Below are positions 8,341-16,852 of a DNA stretch of 64,000 bases, in pieces. The position numbers were made by a program, and so were the translations under genes. This DNA comes from Rubrobacter tropicus (GTDB lineage Bacteria; Actinomycetota; Rubrobacteria; Rubrobacterales; Rubrobacteraceae): NCBI RefSeq assembly GCF_011492945.1, contig NZ_CP045119.1, positions 2,976,001 to 3,040,000 on the forward strand, written 5' to 3'. The notes under the pieces are model-generated. The model was not told the DNA's origin. It saw nothing but the letters and a program-made list of their open reading frames with translations, and searched no databases. Each line of letters opens with the position of its first letter. Positions within the stretch are counted from its first letter, which is position 1.

Positions 8341-8736
8341 TCATCGAGAGGGCGGTTTGAACAGGTCCGAGTACGCGCCGAGCGATTGCTGGACCACCTG
8401 CTGGAAGGCTTGCTGCTGGGCTTGCGCCTGCTCCATCCACTGCCGCGACATCTGCTGGAACGTCTGCTGCTGTTTCTGGGCCAGATCCATCCACTGCTCG
8501 GAGGCCTGCTGGAAGGCCTGCCCCGTCGCATTCTGCCCCTCCCGCTGCGGCTGCTGGGAGACGTAGAAAGGCGGAGTATTCAGCAGTTGGACGTAGCTGC
8601 TCATCTGCTCCTGCATCAGCTGCTGAAAGGTCTGCTGCTGCCTCAGGAGCTGGTCGCCCATGGACTGCATGGAGGCCATCCACCTGCGGGCCACCTCCTC
8701 CGCCGCCTGCTCTCCCCTGCTCACGCTATCGCTCAC
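8341..8736 (-). CDS. Glutamine-rich helical protein, phasin-like in composition
   Basis: 131 residues from GTG 8736, chosen because AAGGAAGG lies six bases upstream; longer in-frame starts lack this. The sequence is helical and Gln-rich, with near-repeats QQQTFQQLMQEQM, QQQTFQQMSRQWMEQ and AQQQAFQQVVQQSL. Gln runs alternate with aromatic and aliphatic residues at about heptad spacing, so a coiled coil or surface-coating helix is expected. Composition recalls phasins, and a PHB-depolymerase-like gene exists elsewhere in the window, but I see no diagnostic phasin motif. It lies directly upstream of the BLUF gene on the same strand. Function unknown. Confidence 0.7.
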   Translation of the reverse strand: MSDSVSRGEQAAEEVARRWMASMQSMGDQLLRQQQTFQQLMQEQMSSYVQLLNTPPFYVSQQPQREGQNATGQAFQQASEQWMDLAQKQQQTFQQMSRQWMEQAQAQQQAFQQVVQQSLGAYSDLFKPPSR

Positions 8737-8870
8737 TTGCCCTTCCTTGTCGTTTGGCGTTCCGTGCCACGAGACTACGATATTCCCATCCCGGGACGAC
8801 CCCGAAACCAAGAGGTTGACCCTGATCCGCCCACGCCCTGTAGGGCTTCAGGAGATGGCCGAGTGAAAGG

Positions 8871-8923
8871 GCGGGCCCGGCAGGATTCGAACCTGAGACA
8901 CACGGCAGCGGAAACCTTCTGCG
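8871..8923 (-). pseudogene. tRNA-Arg 3'-end relic
   Basis: Matches the T arm, acceptor 3' strand and anticodon arm of the intact tRNA-Arg at 19607-19679 in the same orientation. The first 25 bases (GCGGGCCCGGCAGGATTCGA and five more) are identical. The anticodon region is changed (CGGCAGCGGAAACC), and the D arm and 5' acceptor strand are missing, so it cannot be a working tRNA. It fits an old attachment-site remnant and bounds the proposed island on the left. Confidence 0.75.
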
Positions 8924-8983
8924 CTATCTCGTGATTGATCCGTACCCTTACCCCCCGCCCGAAAGCGTCCGTCTTACAGTAGG

Positions 8984-10372
8984 TTAGCTGGTCACCTCGC
9001 CGGTTTGCGCGGAGGAGGCGCCGGCTCTCTCTCGCAGGTCGGCTTCGATCTTCTCCAGAGTGCGACCCTTGGTCTCAGGCATAAGGAAGTACACGAAGGC
9101 GAGCGCGCCGATGGAGATAACGCCATAGCCCCAGAACACGGTGGTCTCCCCGACGGCGCTTATAAGGGGCAGGAACGTGAGCGAGACTAGGAGGTTGGAG
9201 CTCCAGTGCAGGATGGTGCACACGCTCATGGCCGAGCCGCGAACCTTCAGCGGGAATATCTCCGGCAACACCACCCAGAGCACCACGCCGAAGCTGACCG
9301 CGAAGGATGCTATATACAGGATCAAGCCGGCGAACGTAACATAGGCGACCGCTCCCGCGAGGCCCGGCAGCAGGTAACCGAAGCCCAGAATCGCCAGGCT
9401 GAGAATTATGCCGGTGAGCCCGACCAGGAGGAGCGGCTTGCGCCCCACCCGGTCTATGATCAGGAGCGACACGGCGGTGAAGATCACGTTCACGATACCG
9501 ACTCCCAGCGTGGCCAGGATGGAGACCGAGGCGTCGAGACCCGTGGCCTCCATGATGGTCGGGGCGTAGTAGATAATGGTGTTAATGCCCACCAACTGCT
9601 GGAGCATGGCAAGCCCTATACCGACGACCAGCATCGGCCGGATCCAGGGCTTCGCCAGCTCGCCGAAGCCGGCTTCCTCGCGGCGCTCGGCCTCCTCCAT
9701 CTCCTCCATCTCGGTGTTTATCTCTTCCTCGGAATCGCGGGCGCGCTGGAGGACTGCGCGGGCTTCATCGTAGCGATGCTGGCCGACGAGCCAGCGAGGG
9801 CTGTCAGGGAGCAGCAGCATCCCGACGCCCAAGACCACCGCCGGAACGGCCCCCAGGCCAAGCATCCAGCGCCACGCCTCGGCCCCGGCCAGCGCGTAGC
9901 TGACCAGGTAGGCCAACACGATGCCGAGGGTGATCGCCAACTGGAAGAGCGCCGCCAGGGTACCGCGGATCGGAGGCGGGGCGATCTCGGCGATGTACAT
10001 CGGCACGATAACGGTGGACGCCCCGACGGCGAGTCCCAGCACGACCCGCGCGGCGATCAAGATCTCCACGTTCGGCGCGAACGCCGAGCCGAGCGCCCCT
10101 GCTATGAAAACGAGGGCACCCACTATTGCCATCTTGCGCCGCCCGAAGCGGTCGGCCAGGGGTCCGGTCCCCCCGGCACCGATTATCGTACCGACCAGGA
10201 TCGCGCTTACCACCACGCTTTGCAGGAAAGGCGAAAGTCCGAGGTCCTCCCGGATGAACAACAGCGCGCCCGAGATGATGCCCGTGTCAAAGCCGAAGAG
10301 TAGCCCACCGAGCGCGGCGACCCCCGCGGCGATGTACACGAACCTGTTGTAACCTGCCAACGAAGAGAACAT
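8984..10372 (-). CDS. MFS sugar:proton symporter (SP family, GalP/XylE/IolT-like)
   Basis: About 462 residues with twelve predicted helices. Sugar-porter signatures are clear: GGLLFGFDTGIISGAL in helix 1, PLADRFGRRKM after helix 2, PDSPRWL before the central loop, QQLVGINTIIYYAPTI in helix 7, DRVGRKPLLL and the C-terminal PETKGRTLEKIE. The central loop has an acidic coiled stretch (EEEINTEMEEMEEAE). Expected role: uptake of a hexose, pentose or inositol with H+ at the inner membrane. Start 10372 is preferred because GGGGGA lies nine bases upstream; an in-frame ATG at 10402 also exists. It is the only intact metabolic gene between the two tRNA relics. Confidence 0.92.
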   Translation of the reverse strand: MFSSLAGYNRFVYIAAGVAALGGLLFGFDTGIISGALLFIREDLGLSPFLQSVVVSAILVGTIIGAGGTGPLADRFGRRKMAIVGALVFIAGALGSAFAPNVEILIAARVVLGLAVGASTVIVPMYIAEIAPPPIRGTLAALFQLAITLGIVLAYLVSYALAGAEAWRWMLGLGAVPAVVLGVGMLLLPDSPRWLVGQHRYDEARAVLQRARDSEEEINTEMEEMEEAERREEAGFGELAKPWIRPMLVVGIGLAMLQQLVGINTIIYYAPTIMEATGLDASVSILATLGVGIVNVIFTAVSLLIIDRVGRKPLLLVGLTGIILSLAILGFGYLLPGLAGAVAYVTFAGLILYIASFAVSFGVVLWVVLPEIFPLKVRGSAMSVCTILHWSSNLLVSLTFLPLISAVGETTVFWGYGVISIGALAFVYFLMPETKGRTLEKIEADLRERAGASSAQTGEVTS

Positions 10373-10626
10373 TACGAAGAGTCCCCCATTCCTGTTACCC
10401 ATTCGGCCCGACTTTATTGCATTCCCCGTGCAAGTGATCGCGTGGCTTCCTATCAGGATAGGAGTATTTCACATACTCGGGTGTACCGCTCGGCAGGTTG
10501 AGAGCCTTGCGCAGTTGCGATGGGGTACGACGTCCTACTAGTGGTTCCTCCTGATCCCGCCACCGGCCCACCTTGCCTTGGACTGCCTGGCACCGCACAT
10601 GAAACTCGGGCAGAGGGAGCAGGGCG

Positions 10627-11234
10627 ATGAGCGCAACGGGGAACGAGGGTAGGGAATCCAGCAGGGAATTAAGTCGCATAGTCAACTTCAGCGACGGGGT
10701 CTTCGCCATCGTCATCACCTTGCTCGTTCTGAGCATACAGGTCCCCGAGATACCGTCGGCATTGGTTGCCCAGGGGCTTCCGAGCCGCTTACTCGCCTTG
10801 GGACCGAAGGTTCTCAGCTACGTGATGAGCTTCCTGGTGGTGGCCGTCTACTGGATGGCCCATCACAGGGTCGGCCGATAAGGGCTACGACCCAACGCCG
10901 CTGTGGCTGAACTTCGTGTTCCTGATGACCATCTCGTTCCCGCGGTTCCCGACCTCGCTGCTCGGCGAGTGCGGGGACCAGCAGCTCCCGGTGGTGCTCG
11001 GTGGCAAGCCTGCTGCTGACGCTGATCTCGTGGTACGCCACGAACAGGAGCCACCTAACGGGCCCGGATCTGGACGAGAGGGCCGTAAGGCAGGGGCGGG
11101 TACAGGGGTTGGCGGTGCCGGCGGTCTTCCTGCTCTCCATCGCCGTCTCGTTTTTCAGCGTGGCAGCGGCCATGTACTCCTGGCTACTCCTGCTGGTAGT
11201 CGGTCCCCTCCTCCGGCGAATATGGTCTCGTTAG
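10627..11234 (+). pseudogene. Frameshifted TMEM175-family (DUF1211) potassium-channel-like gene
   Basis: The first part (10627-10881) encodes RIVNFSDGVFAIVITLLVLS, the FSDG signature helix of TMEM175 proteins, and ends at a stop after WMAHHRVGR. The protein continues in a second frame (GYDPTPLWLNFVFLMTISFP ... TSLLGECGDQ). It then moves to a third frame (SLLLTLISWYATNRS ... VPAVFLLSIAVSFFSVA) and ends at 11234. At least two indels are needed, near 10870 and 11000. Pieces are in the right order for the family. It is either a decayed gene in an island or carries assembly errors. Confidence 0.75.
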
Positions 11235-11467
11235 ACCAGTCACCACGATGACCAGGAGCGGAAAGGTCCAGAAGCCGTTGCCAGTCTCCCGAAGAAACGA
11301 ATCGTCCATCTCTAGGCCGGGCGACTATCACACGCTCGACGCCTACTACCGGGGCGAGTACACGGCAGGCATGGCGGGTGAGTAGGGCTTTTCGCACCGC
11401 GCGGGTCCTCGTAGGTTAAGATCAGACCCACGACCCAGAAGCGAGAACGAAGGAGTCGAGGACCGAG

Positions 11468-11734
11468 ATGAGCGAGCGACCGTCCTTCTGGCAGCGCATC
11501 TTCGGCCGCGAGGGGGGCACTTCCCTCTCCCAGAGGCAGCAGCGGGTTCTCGAGTACATCATCGAGCGCATGGACAAGGGTGGCGCGCCTCTGCAGGAGG
11601 TGCTCCAGGAAGACTACGTGCTCCGCAACTGCTCCAGGACAGAGGTCCGACAGATCTTGAGCAACCCGGCGTTCGTCCAGGCCGCGAGGGAACGGCTCGG
11701 GGAGTCTTTCAGGTCGGAGGAGTTCAGGATCTAG
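11468..11734 (+). CDS. Small conserved-looking hypothetical protein
   Basis: 88 residues, not recognised. GAGG lies about eight bases before the ATG. It begins with MSERPSFWQRIFGREGG, followed by a mostly helical, charged segment (SQRQQRVLEYIIERMDKGG) and CSRTEVRQILSNPAF, which resembles a small helix-turn-helix-like element, but no known DNA-binding motif is certain. There is no signal peptide or membrane helix. It stands alone between the broken TMEM175-like gene and the decayed nuclease-like copy. Confidence 0.6.
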   Translation: MSERPSFWQRIFGREGGTSLSQRQQRVLEYIIERMDKGGAPLQEVLQEDYVLRNCSRTEVRQILSNPAFVQAARERLGESFRSEEFRI

Positions 11735-11800
11735 GCGCCCGTCGACGCCCGGCCCCGCCCCGATGGAACAGGCCCACAAGCGGGGGTAATACCTCTACAG

Positions 11801-11943
11801 GAATATTCCATGGCCGTTTCCCCAAAAGGGGAACGTTTTCGGGTTTAGCGCGAAGCATCGTTCTGGCAACTACTTCTTCAACCAGTCCGCCATCGAAGCG
11901 AGAGAACCCCCAGAGAAAGGAAGCCGAATATCGGGGCCTGCTC
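11801..11943 (+). pseudogene. Decayed copy of the PDDEXK-like gene found at 16853-17728
   Basis: Translation of this stretch gives NIPWPFPQKGNVFGF, closely matching DIPWPFPREGNIFGF of the intact gene at about 17297-17345. It continues with AKHRSGNYFFN against ARHHSGSDFFD, and ends with CGGGGCCTGCTCA, shared with 17430-17445. Frame is lost after about 11895 and no start or stop is preserved. It lies just before the second tRNA-Arg relic. Confidence 0.75.
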
Positions 11944-11990
11944 AGTCGTTTTGGTGTGCCACCGATACGGGCTAGTGGCAGTTTCGGAGG

Positions 11991-12043
11991 GCGGGCCCGG
12001 CAGGATTCGAACCTGTGGCACACGGCCCCGGAAACCTTCCGCG
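11991..12043 (-). pseudogene. tRNA-Arg 3'-end relic (second copy)
   Basis: Shares 25 bases of the T arm and acceptor end, plus 18 bases of the anticodon arm (CACACGGCCCCGGAAACC), with the intact tRNA-Arg at 19607-19679, same orientation. The T stem has an A:C mismatch and the 5' half is not tRNA-like. Interpreted as an attachment-site remnant separating two tandem insertions. Confidence 0.75.
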
Positions 12044-12124
12044 CTACCTACGGATGGAGCGAAGAGCCCATTCCTATGCGGTTCCTCAAGCATCGTCCGT
12101 GCGCCATTTCGTCGGTATTTGCTG

Positions 12125-13710
12125 TCAACTACTGTCGGAAAGACCGTCGAGGTTGCCCCGGTGCGCGACACCCCGGTACGCGGAGTTCAGGAACTCTAAT
12201 GCCCCCTCGGGGGGCAGCGGCCTGGAGAAGTGGTAGCCCTGGCCGAAGTCGCAGCCCATCTCCCTTAGCAGCGTCTCCTGCACATCAACCTCCACGCCCT
12301 CGGCCACCACCTCCATCCCTAAGATGTGGGCCAGGTCGACGACCGTCTGCACGATGGCCGTGTCCTCCGCCTCCAGCCCGAGGCCCTTCGTGAAGGACTT
12401 GTCCACCTTGAGGATGTCCGCCGGCAGGCGCTTCAGGTAGGAGAGGGAGGAGTAGCCGCTGCCGAAGTCGTCCAGCGAGACGCGCACCCCAAGGGCCTTG
12501 ATCCGATCCAGGGCGGCGGTGTTGGCATCCATGGCACCAATGTAGACGGTCTCGGTGATGTCCAGCCCAAGCGACGAGGCGGAGAGGCCGCTTTCTTCGA
12601 GGGCCCGCCGTATCACGTCCTGCAGGTCGGGACGCCTCAACTGCCTGCCGGAGAGGTTCACCGACACGGCCAGCGGGGGGGTGCGGGGTAGCTCCCTCTG
12701 CCACACTACGGCCCGGCGGCAGGCCTCCTCTAGCACCAGCTCGCCCATGGGCACCACCAGCCCGCTCTCCTCGGCCACCGGCACGAACTCGTCCGGGTCC
12801 AGCAGGCCCCGCTCCGGGTGGTCCCACCTCACCAGCGCCTCCATCCCCCACAGCTCCCCGGTCTGGAGGTTGACTATGGGCTGGTAGTGGACGGCGAACT
12901 CATCCTCCTCCACGGCCCGCCTCAGGTCGTTCTCGAGCTCCAGACGCCCCAACGCCCGTTGATGCATTGCCGGGTCGAACATCTCGTATCCCCCGCCCGC
13001 CTCCTTGGCCCGGTACATGGCCGTGTCGGCGTCCCTGAGGAGGTCCTCCGGGGTCTTGGTGCGGGCGTCTCCCATAGCTATTCCTGTGCTGACCCGGGCG
13101 TAGAGCTCCCGCCCGTCCAGCCGAAACGGGCTCCTGAACCCGTCTGCGATCCTCTCGGCGACCCGCACCGCCTCGTCGGCGGCCTCCACGTCCTGCAGCA
13201 GCACGACGAACTCGTCGCCCCCGAAGCGGGCCAGGGTGTCCTCCGGCCTGAGGCTCCTCCCGAGACGCTGGGCGACGACCGTGAGGAGCAGGTCCCCGGC
13301 ATCGTGGCCCAGGGAGTCGTTGACGCCCTTGAAGTTGTCCAGGTCCATGAACAGCACCGCCACCTTGAGGCCCTTTTGCCTCCTGGTCTTGCCGAGCGCG
13401 TGACCGAGGCGGTCCACGAAAAGGCCGCGGTTGGGCAGGCCGGTGAGGGGGTCGTGGAGCGCCTGGTGCCTCAGGCGGTCCTCCAGGGCCCTGCGCTCGG
13501 TGACCTCCTGGAACTGGGAGACGAAGTGGTGCGGGTTGCCGTCGGCGTCCCGCACGAGCGAGACGTTGAGCATCGCCCACACCACCCGCCCGTCCGAGCG
13601 GACGTAGCGCTTCTCCAGGGTGTACTTCGAGCCCCCCTCCTCGAAGAGCCGCTCCATGCGGGCCCGGCTCTTCTCCAGGTCCTCGGGGTGGGTCACGTCG
13701 GGGTGGTCAT
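12125..13710 (-). CDS. GGDEF-EAL cyclic-di-GMP protein, C-terminal part of a frameshifted gene
   Basis: Continues the multi-PAS gene from the right after a one-base frameshift near 13700. It holds the end of the last PAS/PAC unit (EKRYVRSDGRVVWAMLN), then a GGDEF domain with intact GGDEF active site (RFGGDEFVVLLQD) and an RxxD inhibition site (RPED) five residues earlier. An EAL domain follows, with EALVRWDHPERG, LDITETV, SLDDFGSGYSSL, DKSFTKG and VVAEGVE, so the metal-binding residues appear kept. Both cyclase and phosphodiesterase activities are possible. Its own start is not obvious, so as the sequence stands it would not be made with its sensor part. Confidence 0.88.
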
Positions 13711-15483
13711 GGAGAGCAGCTCCTCCTCGGAGTAGCCGAGCATCTCGCAGAGGGCGGGGTTGACCCTGAGGTAGCGCCTGTCGGCCTCGGGAGAGGAGGA
13801 AGGCAGGCCAACGAGGGCCACGCCGATGGGGGCGTCCTCGAAGGTGCCCCTGAAGCGCTCCTCGCTCTCCCTGAGCGCCCGCTCGGCGTCCTTGCGCTCG
13901 GTGATGTCGGTGAGGATGCCCTGCACGAACAGGGGCTCGCCCCCCTCGCCCCGCACGAGGACGGTCTCCTCCCTCACCCACACCGCCCTCCCGTCCTTGG
14001 CCAGCAGCCGGTACTCCTCGTCGACCGGCTCGCCGTCCCTGTCGAAGCGCTCGTCGGAGCGGAGGACCCGCTCCCGGTCTTCCGGGTGCAGGCGCTCGCG
14101 CCACAGCCTGCCGGCCATCCACTCCTCCGGGGCGTAGCCGAGCATTCCCTCCACCTGGGGGCTCACGTAGACGGGCTCCTCCGAACCCTCGGCCCGATCC
14201 ACGAAGGTGACGGCGGGGATGCGCTCGACGAGCGTGCGGTAACGCTCCTCGGCCTCCCGCAGGGCCTCCTCGGCCGCCTTGCGCTCGGTGACGTCCCGCA
14301 CGGCGGTGACGCGCACGCTGCGGCCCCGGTAGGAGTAAGCCCTCCCCCGGACCTCGAGGTCGATGCGCGTGCCGTCCTTCCTGACCCCTACGAGATCGTA
14401 GGGGTCCTCGGAACCCGAGGCGATCTTCCGGCGCGCCAGGTCCCGGTGCTCGGGGACCACGAACTCCAGCGCGGATCTGCCGACCGGCTCCGCCAGGGCG
14501 TACCCGAACATTTCGGTCAGCGCGCGGTTGGCTTCCAAGATCACGCCCCCGTCGGCTATGAGGAGGCCCTCGAAGGCCGCGTCGGCCAGGCCCCGGAGCC
14601 GCTCCTCGGCTTCCCTGAGCCTTTCCTCCGCCTCCCTGTGCTCGGTGATGTCGTACACGAGCCCCTCCAGGGCGACCACCTCGCCGCCCTCACCGTAGAC
14701 GCCCTGCCCGTACTCGCGCACGTGCCTGATCCGGCCGTCACTGCGGCGGATGGCGTACCTCAGCTCGAAGCCGCGGCCTTCGGCGATCGCCTCCTGGACC
14801 CCGTCCCAGACCCTCTGGCGGTCCTCCTCGACTATGAGGTCGCCTAGCTGGACCTTGCCCCCGACAAGCAGGTCCTCGGGCGGGTAGCCGGTCAGTTCCA
14901 GGGCGTAGTCGCTGGCGTACTCGTTGGGCCAGCCGGGCTCGTTGAGGCAGCGGTAGGCGTAGGCGTGGGCGTTGGAGATCACCGACGCCAGGCGCCGCTC
15001 GCCCTCCCTTGCAGCCTCCTCGGCCTCCCTACGCCCCGTGACGTCCCTGACGTTTACGACGATCCCGCGCACCTGCGGGTCGTCGAGCAGGTAAGTGCCC
15101 ACGCTCTCCACCCACCTCCACGAGCCGTCGGCGTGCCGGAAGCGGTACTCCGCCACGTTGCTAACCACGCTCTCCTCGGCGAGGGCCCTCTCGGTCGCCT
15201 CCAGCACGCGGGGCAGGTCGTCGGGGTGGACGTGGTCCAGCACGTTCATGGTGCCCACCGTCTCCGCGGAATCGTAGCCGAGAACCTTCTCGAAGGCGGG
15301 GCTGGCGTAGCGCAGCGTGCCGTCCGGGTCCACGACCTTTACGATCTCCGAGGCGTTCTTTAGTGCGGAGCGCAGCCACAACACGTCTTCTCCCGGCCGC
15401 CCCCCGTTGGCATGCGTGGGTTCGTGATCGCCGCTCCGGGCACCGCTATGCAGCTCGTTCCGGTCGTGATCCGAGGGATCCAC
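13693..15483 (-). CDS. Multi-PAS sensor, N-terminal part of the GGDEF-EAL gene
   Basis: Start GTG 15483 is preferred because GGGAGGAGG lies directly upstream; an in-frame ATG at 15534 lies above the likely promoter. It has five tandem PAS/PAC units, each ending in a signature such as VRDVTGRREAEE, VYDITEHREAEE, VRDVTERKAAEE and LTDITERKDAER, joined by short coiled coils. It is cytoplasmic with no membrane helix. The frame stops with SMTTPT, where the homologous sequence would read MTHPDVTHPEDLEK. One missing C in the run ATGACCACCCC restores fusion to the GGDEF-EAL part. The full protein would be about 1,120 residues. Whether the break is real cannot be decided from sequence. Confidence 0.87.
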   Translation of the reverse strand: MDPSDHDRNELHSGARSGDHEPTHANGGRPGEDVLWLRSALKNASEIVKVVDPDGTLRYASPAFEKVLGYDSAETVGTMNVLDHVHPDDLPRVLEATERALAEESVVSNVAEYRFRHADGSWRWVESVGTYLLDDPQVRGIVVNVRDVTGRREAEEAAREGERRLASVISNAHAYAYRCLNEPGWPNEYASDYALELTGYPPEDLLVGGKVQLGDLIVEEDRQRVWDGVQEAIAEGRGFELRYAIRRSDGRIRHVREYGQGVYGEGGEVVALEGLVYDITEHREAEERLREAEERLRGLADAAFEGLLIADGGVILEANRALTEMFGYALAEPVGRSALEFVVPEHRDLARRKIASGSEDPYDLVGVRKDGTRIDLEVRGRAYSYRGRSVRVTAVRDVTERKAAEEALREAEERYRTLVERIPAVTFVDRAEGSEEPVYVSPQVEGMLGYAPEEWMAGRLWRERLHPEDRERVLRSDERFDRDGEPVDEEYRLLAKDGRAVWVREETVLVRGEGGEPLFVQGILTDITERKDAERALRESEERFRGTFEDAPIGVALVGLPSSSPEADRRYLRVNPALCEMLGYSEEELLSMTTPT

Positions 15484-15499
15484 GTCCTCCTCCCGCTTC

Positions 15500-15525
15500 C
15501 GTCCCCGATAACGGGGACGAGTATA
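15500..15525 (-). promoter_or_regulatory. Promoter and dyad upstream of the PAS-GGDEF-EAL gene
   Basis: Reading leftward, TATACT (15525-15520) is followed at once by a perfect dyad CGTCCCCG-TTAT-CGGGGACG (15519-15500), then by the GGAGGAGG ribosome-binding site and GTG 15483. The dyad overlaps the expected transcript start and could be an operator. Confidence 0.4.
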
Positions 15526-15534
15526 CCGTCCCAT

Positions 15535-16068
15535 GATCGCGGAGCGCTACCCACGCGATTCGGGCAACCCTTGGCGGGTTTTAAGCACGAGCTGGACCTG
15601 CGATCGGCCCAAGGTGGGGACTGCAATCAACCGCCGGGGGGACCAGCGGGGTTGCCACGAGCTACAGGCTTGAAAGGTACACGCTCGACCATACTGCTCG
15701 GAACCCCTCGGTGGCACAAGAAACACGGACCCGGAAACCGTGCCGACGGCCCCCCATCTCCCCTCGACGCCGATAAATAGGCCCTTTCCTTCCCATCGAG
15801 TTTGAACGATACTTACGGTGATTGGCTGCCGCAACTGTCAGAATCACTGTCAGCGTGGGCTGGCTCATCGGGGAGGATTCGACGCTACGGGGGTGATGCC
15901 GTGGGGAGAGTTGGGGGCAAGCAGGCAAGGTGGTGTGGTCGCTGTCAGCGGCTGCTGAACGCCCCTCAGCATGCCGAGAACGGCGCGGGCTACCACCCAC
16001 CGTGCCCCCGGCAGGCGGAAGCAAGGCTCAGAACGGCCCTGAGAGGTTGTGTTAGAGGAGGTTGATCG
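15535..16068. other. Gene-poor interval inside the island
   Basis: No convincing gene on either strand. The stretch 15723-15741 (ACACGGACCCGGAAACCGT) differs at one base from the anticodon arm of the nearby tRNA-Arg and may be a further relic, but the T arm is not recognisable. The right end carries the ribosome-binding site of the next gene (AGAGGAGG at 16055). Confidence 0.4.
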
Positions 16069-16662
16069 GTGGAGAGTCAACACGAGAGGCTGAACGCCCT
16101 TTACTCCGAGGCTACCCAGGTGCTCCTGGACTGCACGGGCAACCTGGAGGCTGCTGAGGAGTTGGTGGATGGCATTCCCGACAGGCGCGCGGCCCTGGAG
16201 AGGCGTCTCGCCCCGTTGCTGAAGCGCCGCGACGAAGCGTACGAAGAGCTTGAGCGCGTGAGACTGAAACGTTACTCCGAAGACGACTACGACTACGTGA
16301 GCCCGGAGGAGAGGGTGGCCGAAGACACTTATCAGCGGGCGCGCTCGGACGCCTACCACGCCAGCATGGGAACTGGGGGCGACGACTTCGACTTGGAGAA
16401 TCGCAAGGCGGTCGCCCGCCAGTTGGCGTCGCTGGTGCGCGAGGACTCCGAGCGCAGGCTGGAGGCCATAGCCAAGCGCGGCGGAGATCCCGAGCTTAGA
16501 AAGTACGTCGCCGGGTGCAAGGACGAGGTTTTCAGGTCCACCTACCGCCTCATGCGCAGGTTCGCGGAGGCGAGAAGCCTTCTGCACGAGGAAGTGAGGA
16601 CGACCCGTGCCGAGGCCAATAACATCTTCGACCGGCTCAAGAACCCTCCGGTCGAACAGTAA
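16069..16662 (+). CDS. Hypothetical, charged helical protein
   Basis: 197 residues, not recognised. GTG start with AGAGGAGG seven bases upstream, a strong site. It is almost entirely helical and highly charged, for example RRAALERRLAPLLKRRDEAY and ERRLEAIAKRGGDPELRKYV, so coiled-coil or helical-bundle structure is expected. An acidic Tyr-rich patch, YSEDDYDYVSPEE, interrupts it. No signal peptide, membrane helix or catalytic motif seen. It is an orphan gene in the proposed island, with a different feel of codon use from the surrounding housekeeping genes. Confidence 0.65.
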   Translation: MESQHERLNALYSEATQVLLDCTGNLEAAEELVDGIPDRRAALERRLAPLLKRRDEAYEELERVRLKRYSEDDYDYVSPEERVAEDTYQRARSDAYHASMGTGGDDFDLENRKAVARQLASLVREDSERRLEAIAKRGGDPELRKYVAGCKDEVFRSTYRLMRRFAEARSLLHEEVRTTRAEANNIFDRLKNPPVEQ

Positions 16663-16852
16663 CTAGCAGGCCGTAGGCAAAAGGCCCGGCGCGGGGAGAA
16701 TGGGAGAACGCGCTGGGCGTCTCGCCCACACTACTGCACGAGCCTCGCGTCCACAACGACAGTTTTCGCTCACCGTCACGATAATGGGTTACTCTTCTGT
16801 TTGAGTATGCATCGCTGTAGCAGAGTCATACAAGAAAGTCTCGGCAGGTAGT

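Noticed and set aside
9206-10303. 365-codon plus-strand frame across the MFS gene
   Set aside because: Antisense to a clear twelve-helix sugar transporter; Gln/His/Arg-rich with no domain.
15547-15834. Possible tRNA or small gene in the 15.5-16.0 kb gap
   Set aside because: Only a 19-base match to the tRNA-Arg anticodon arm is present; no cloverleaf or convincing coding frame can be drawn.
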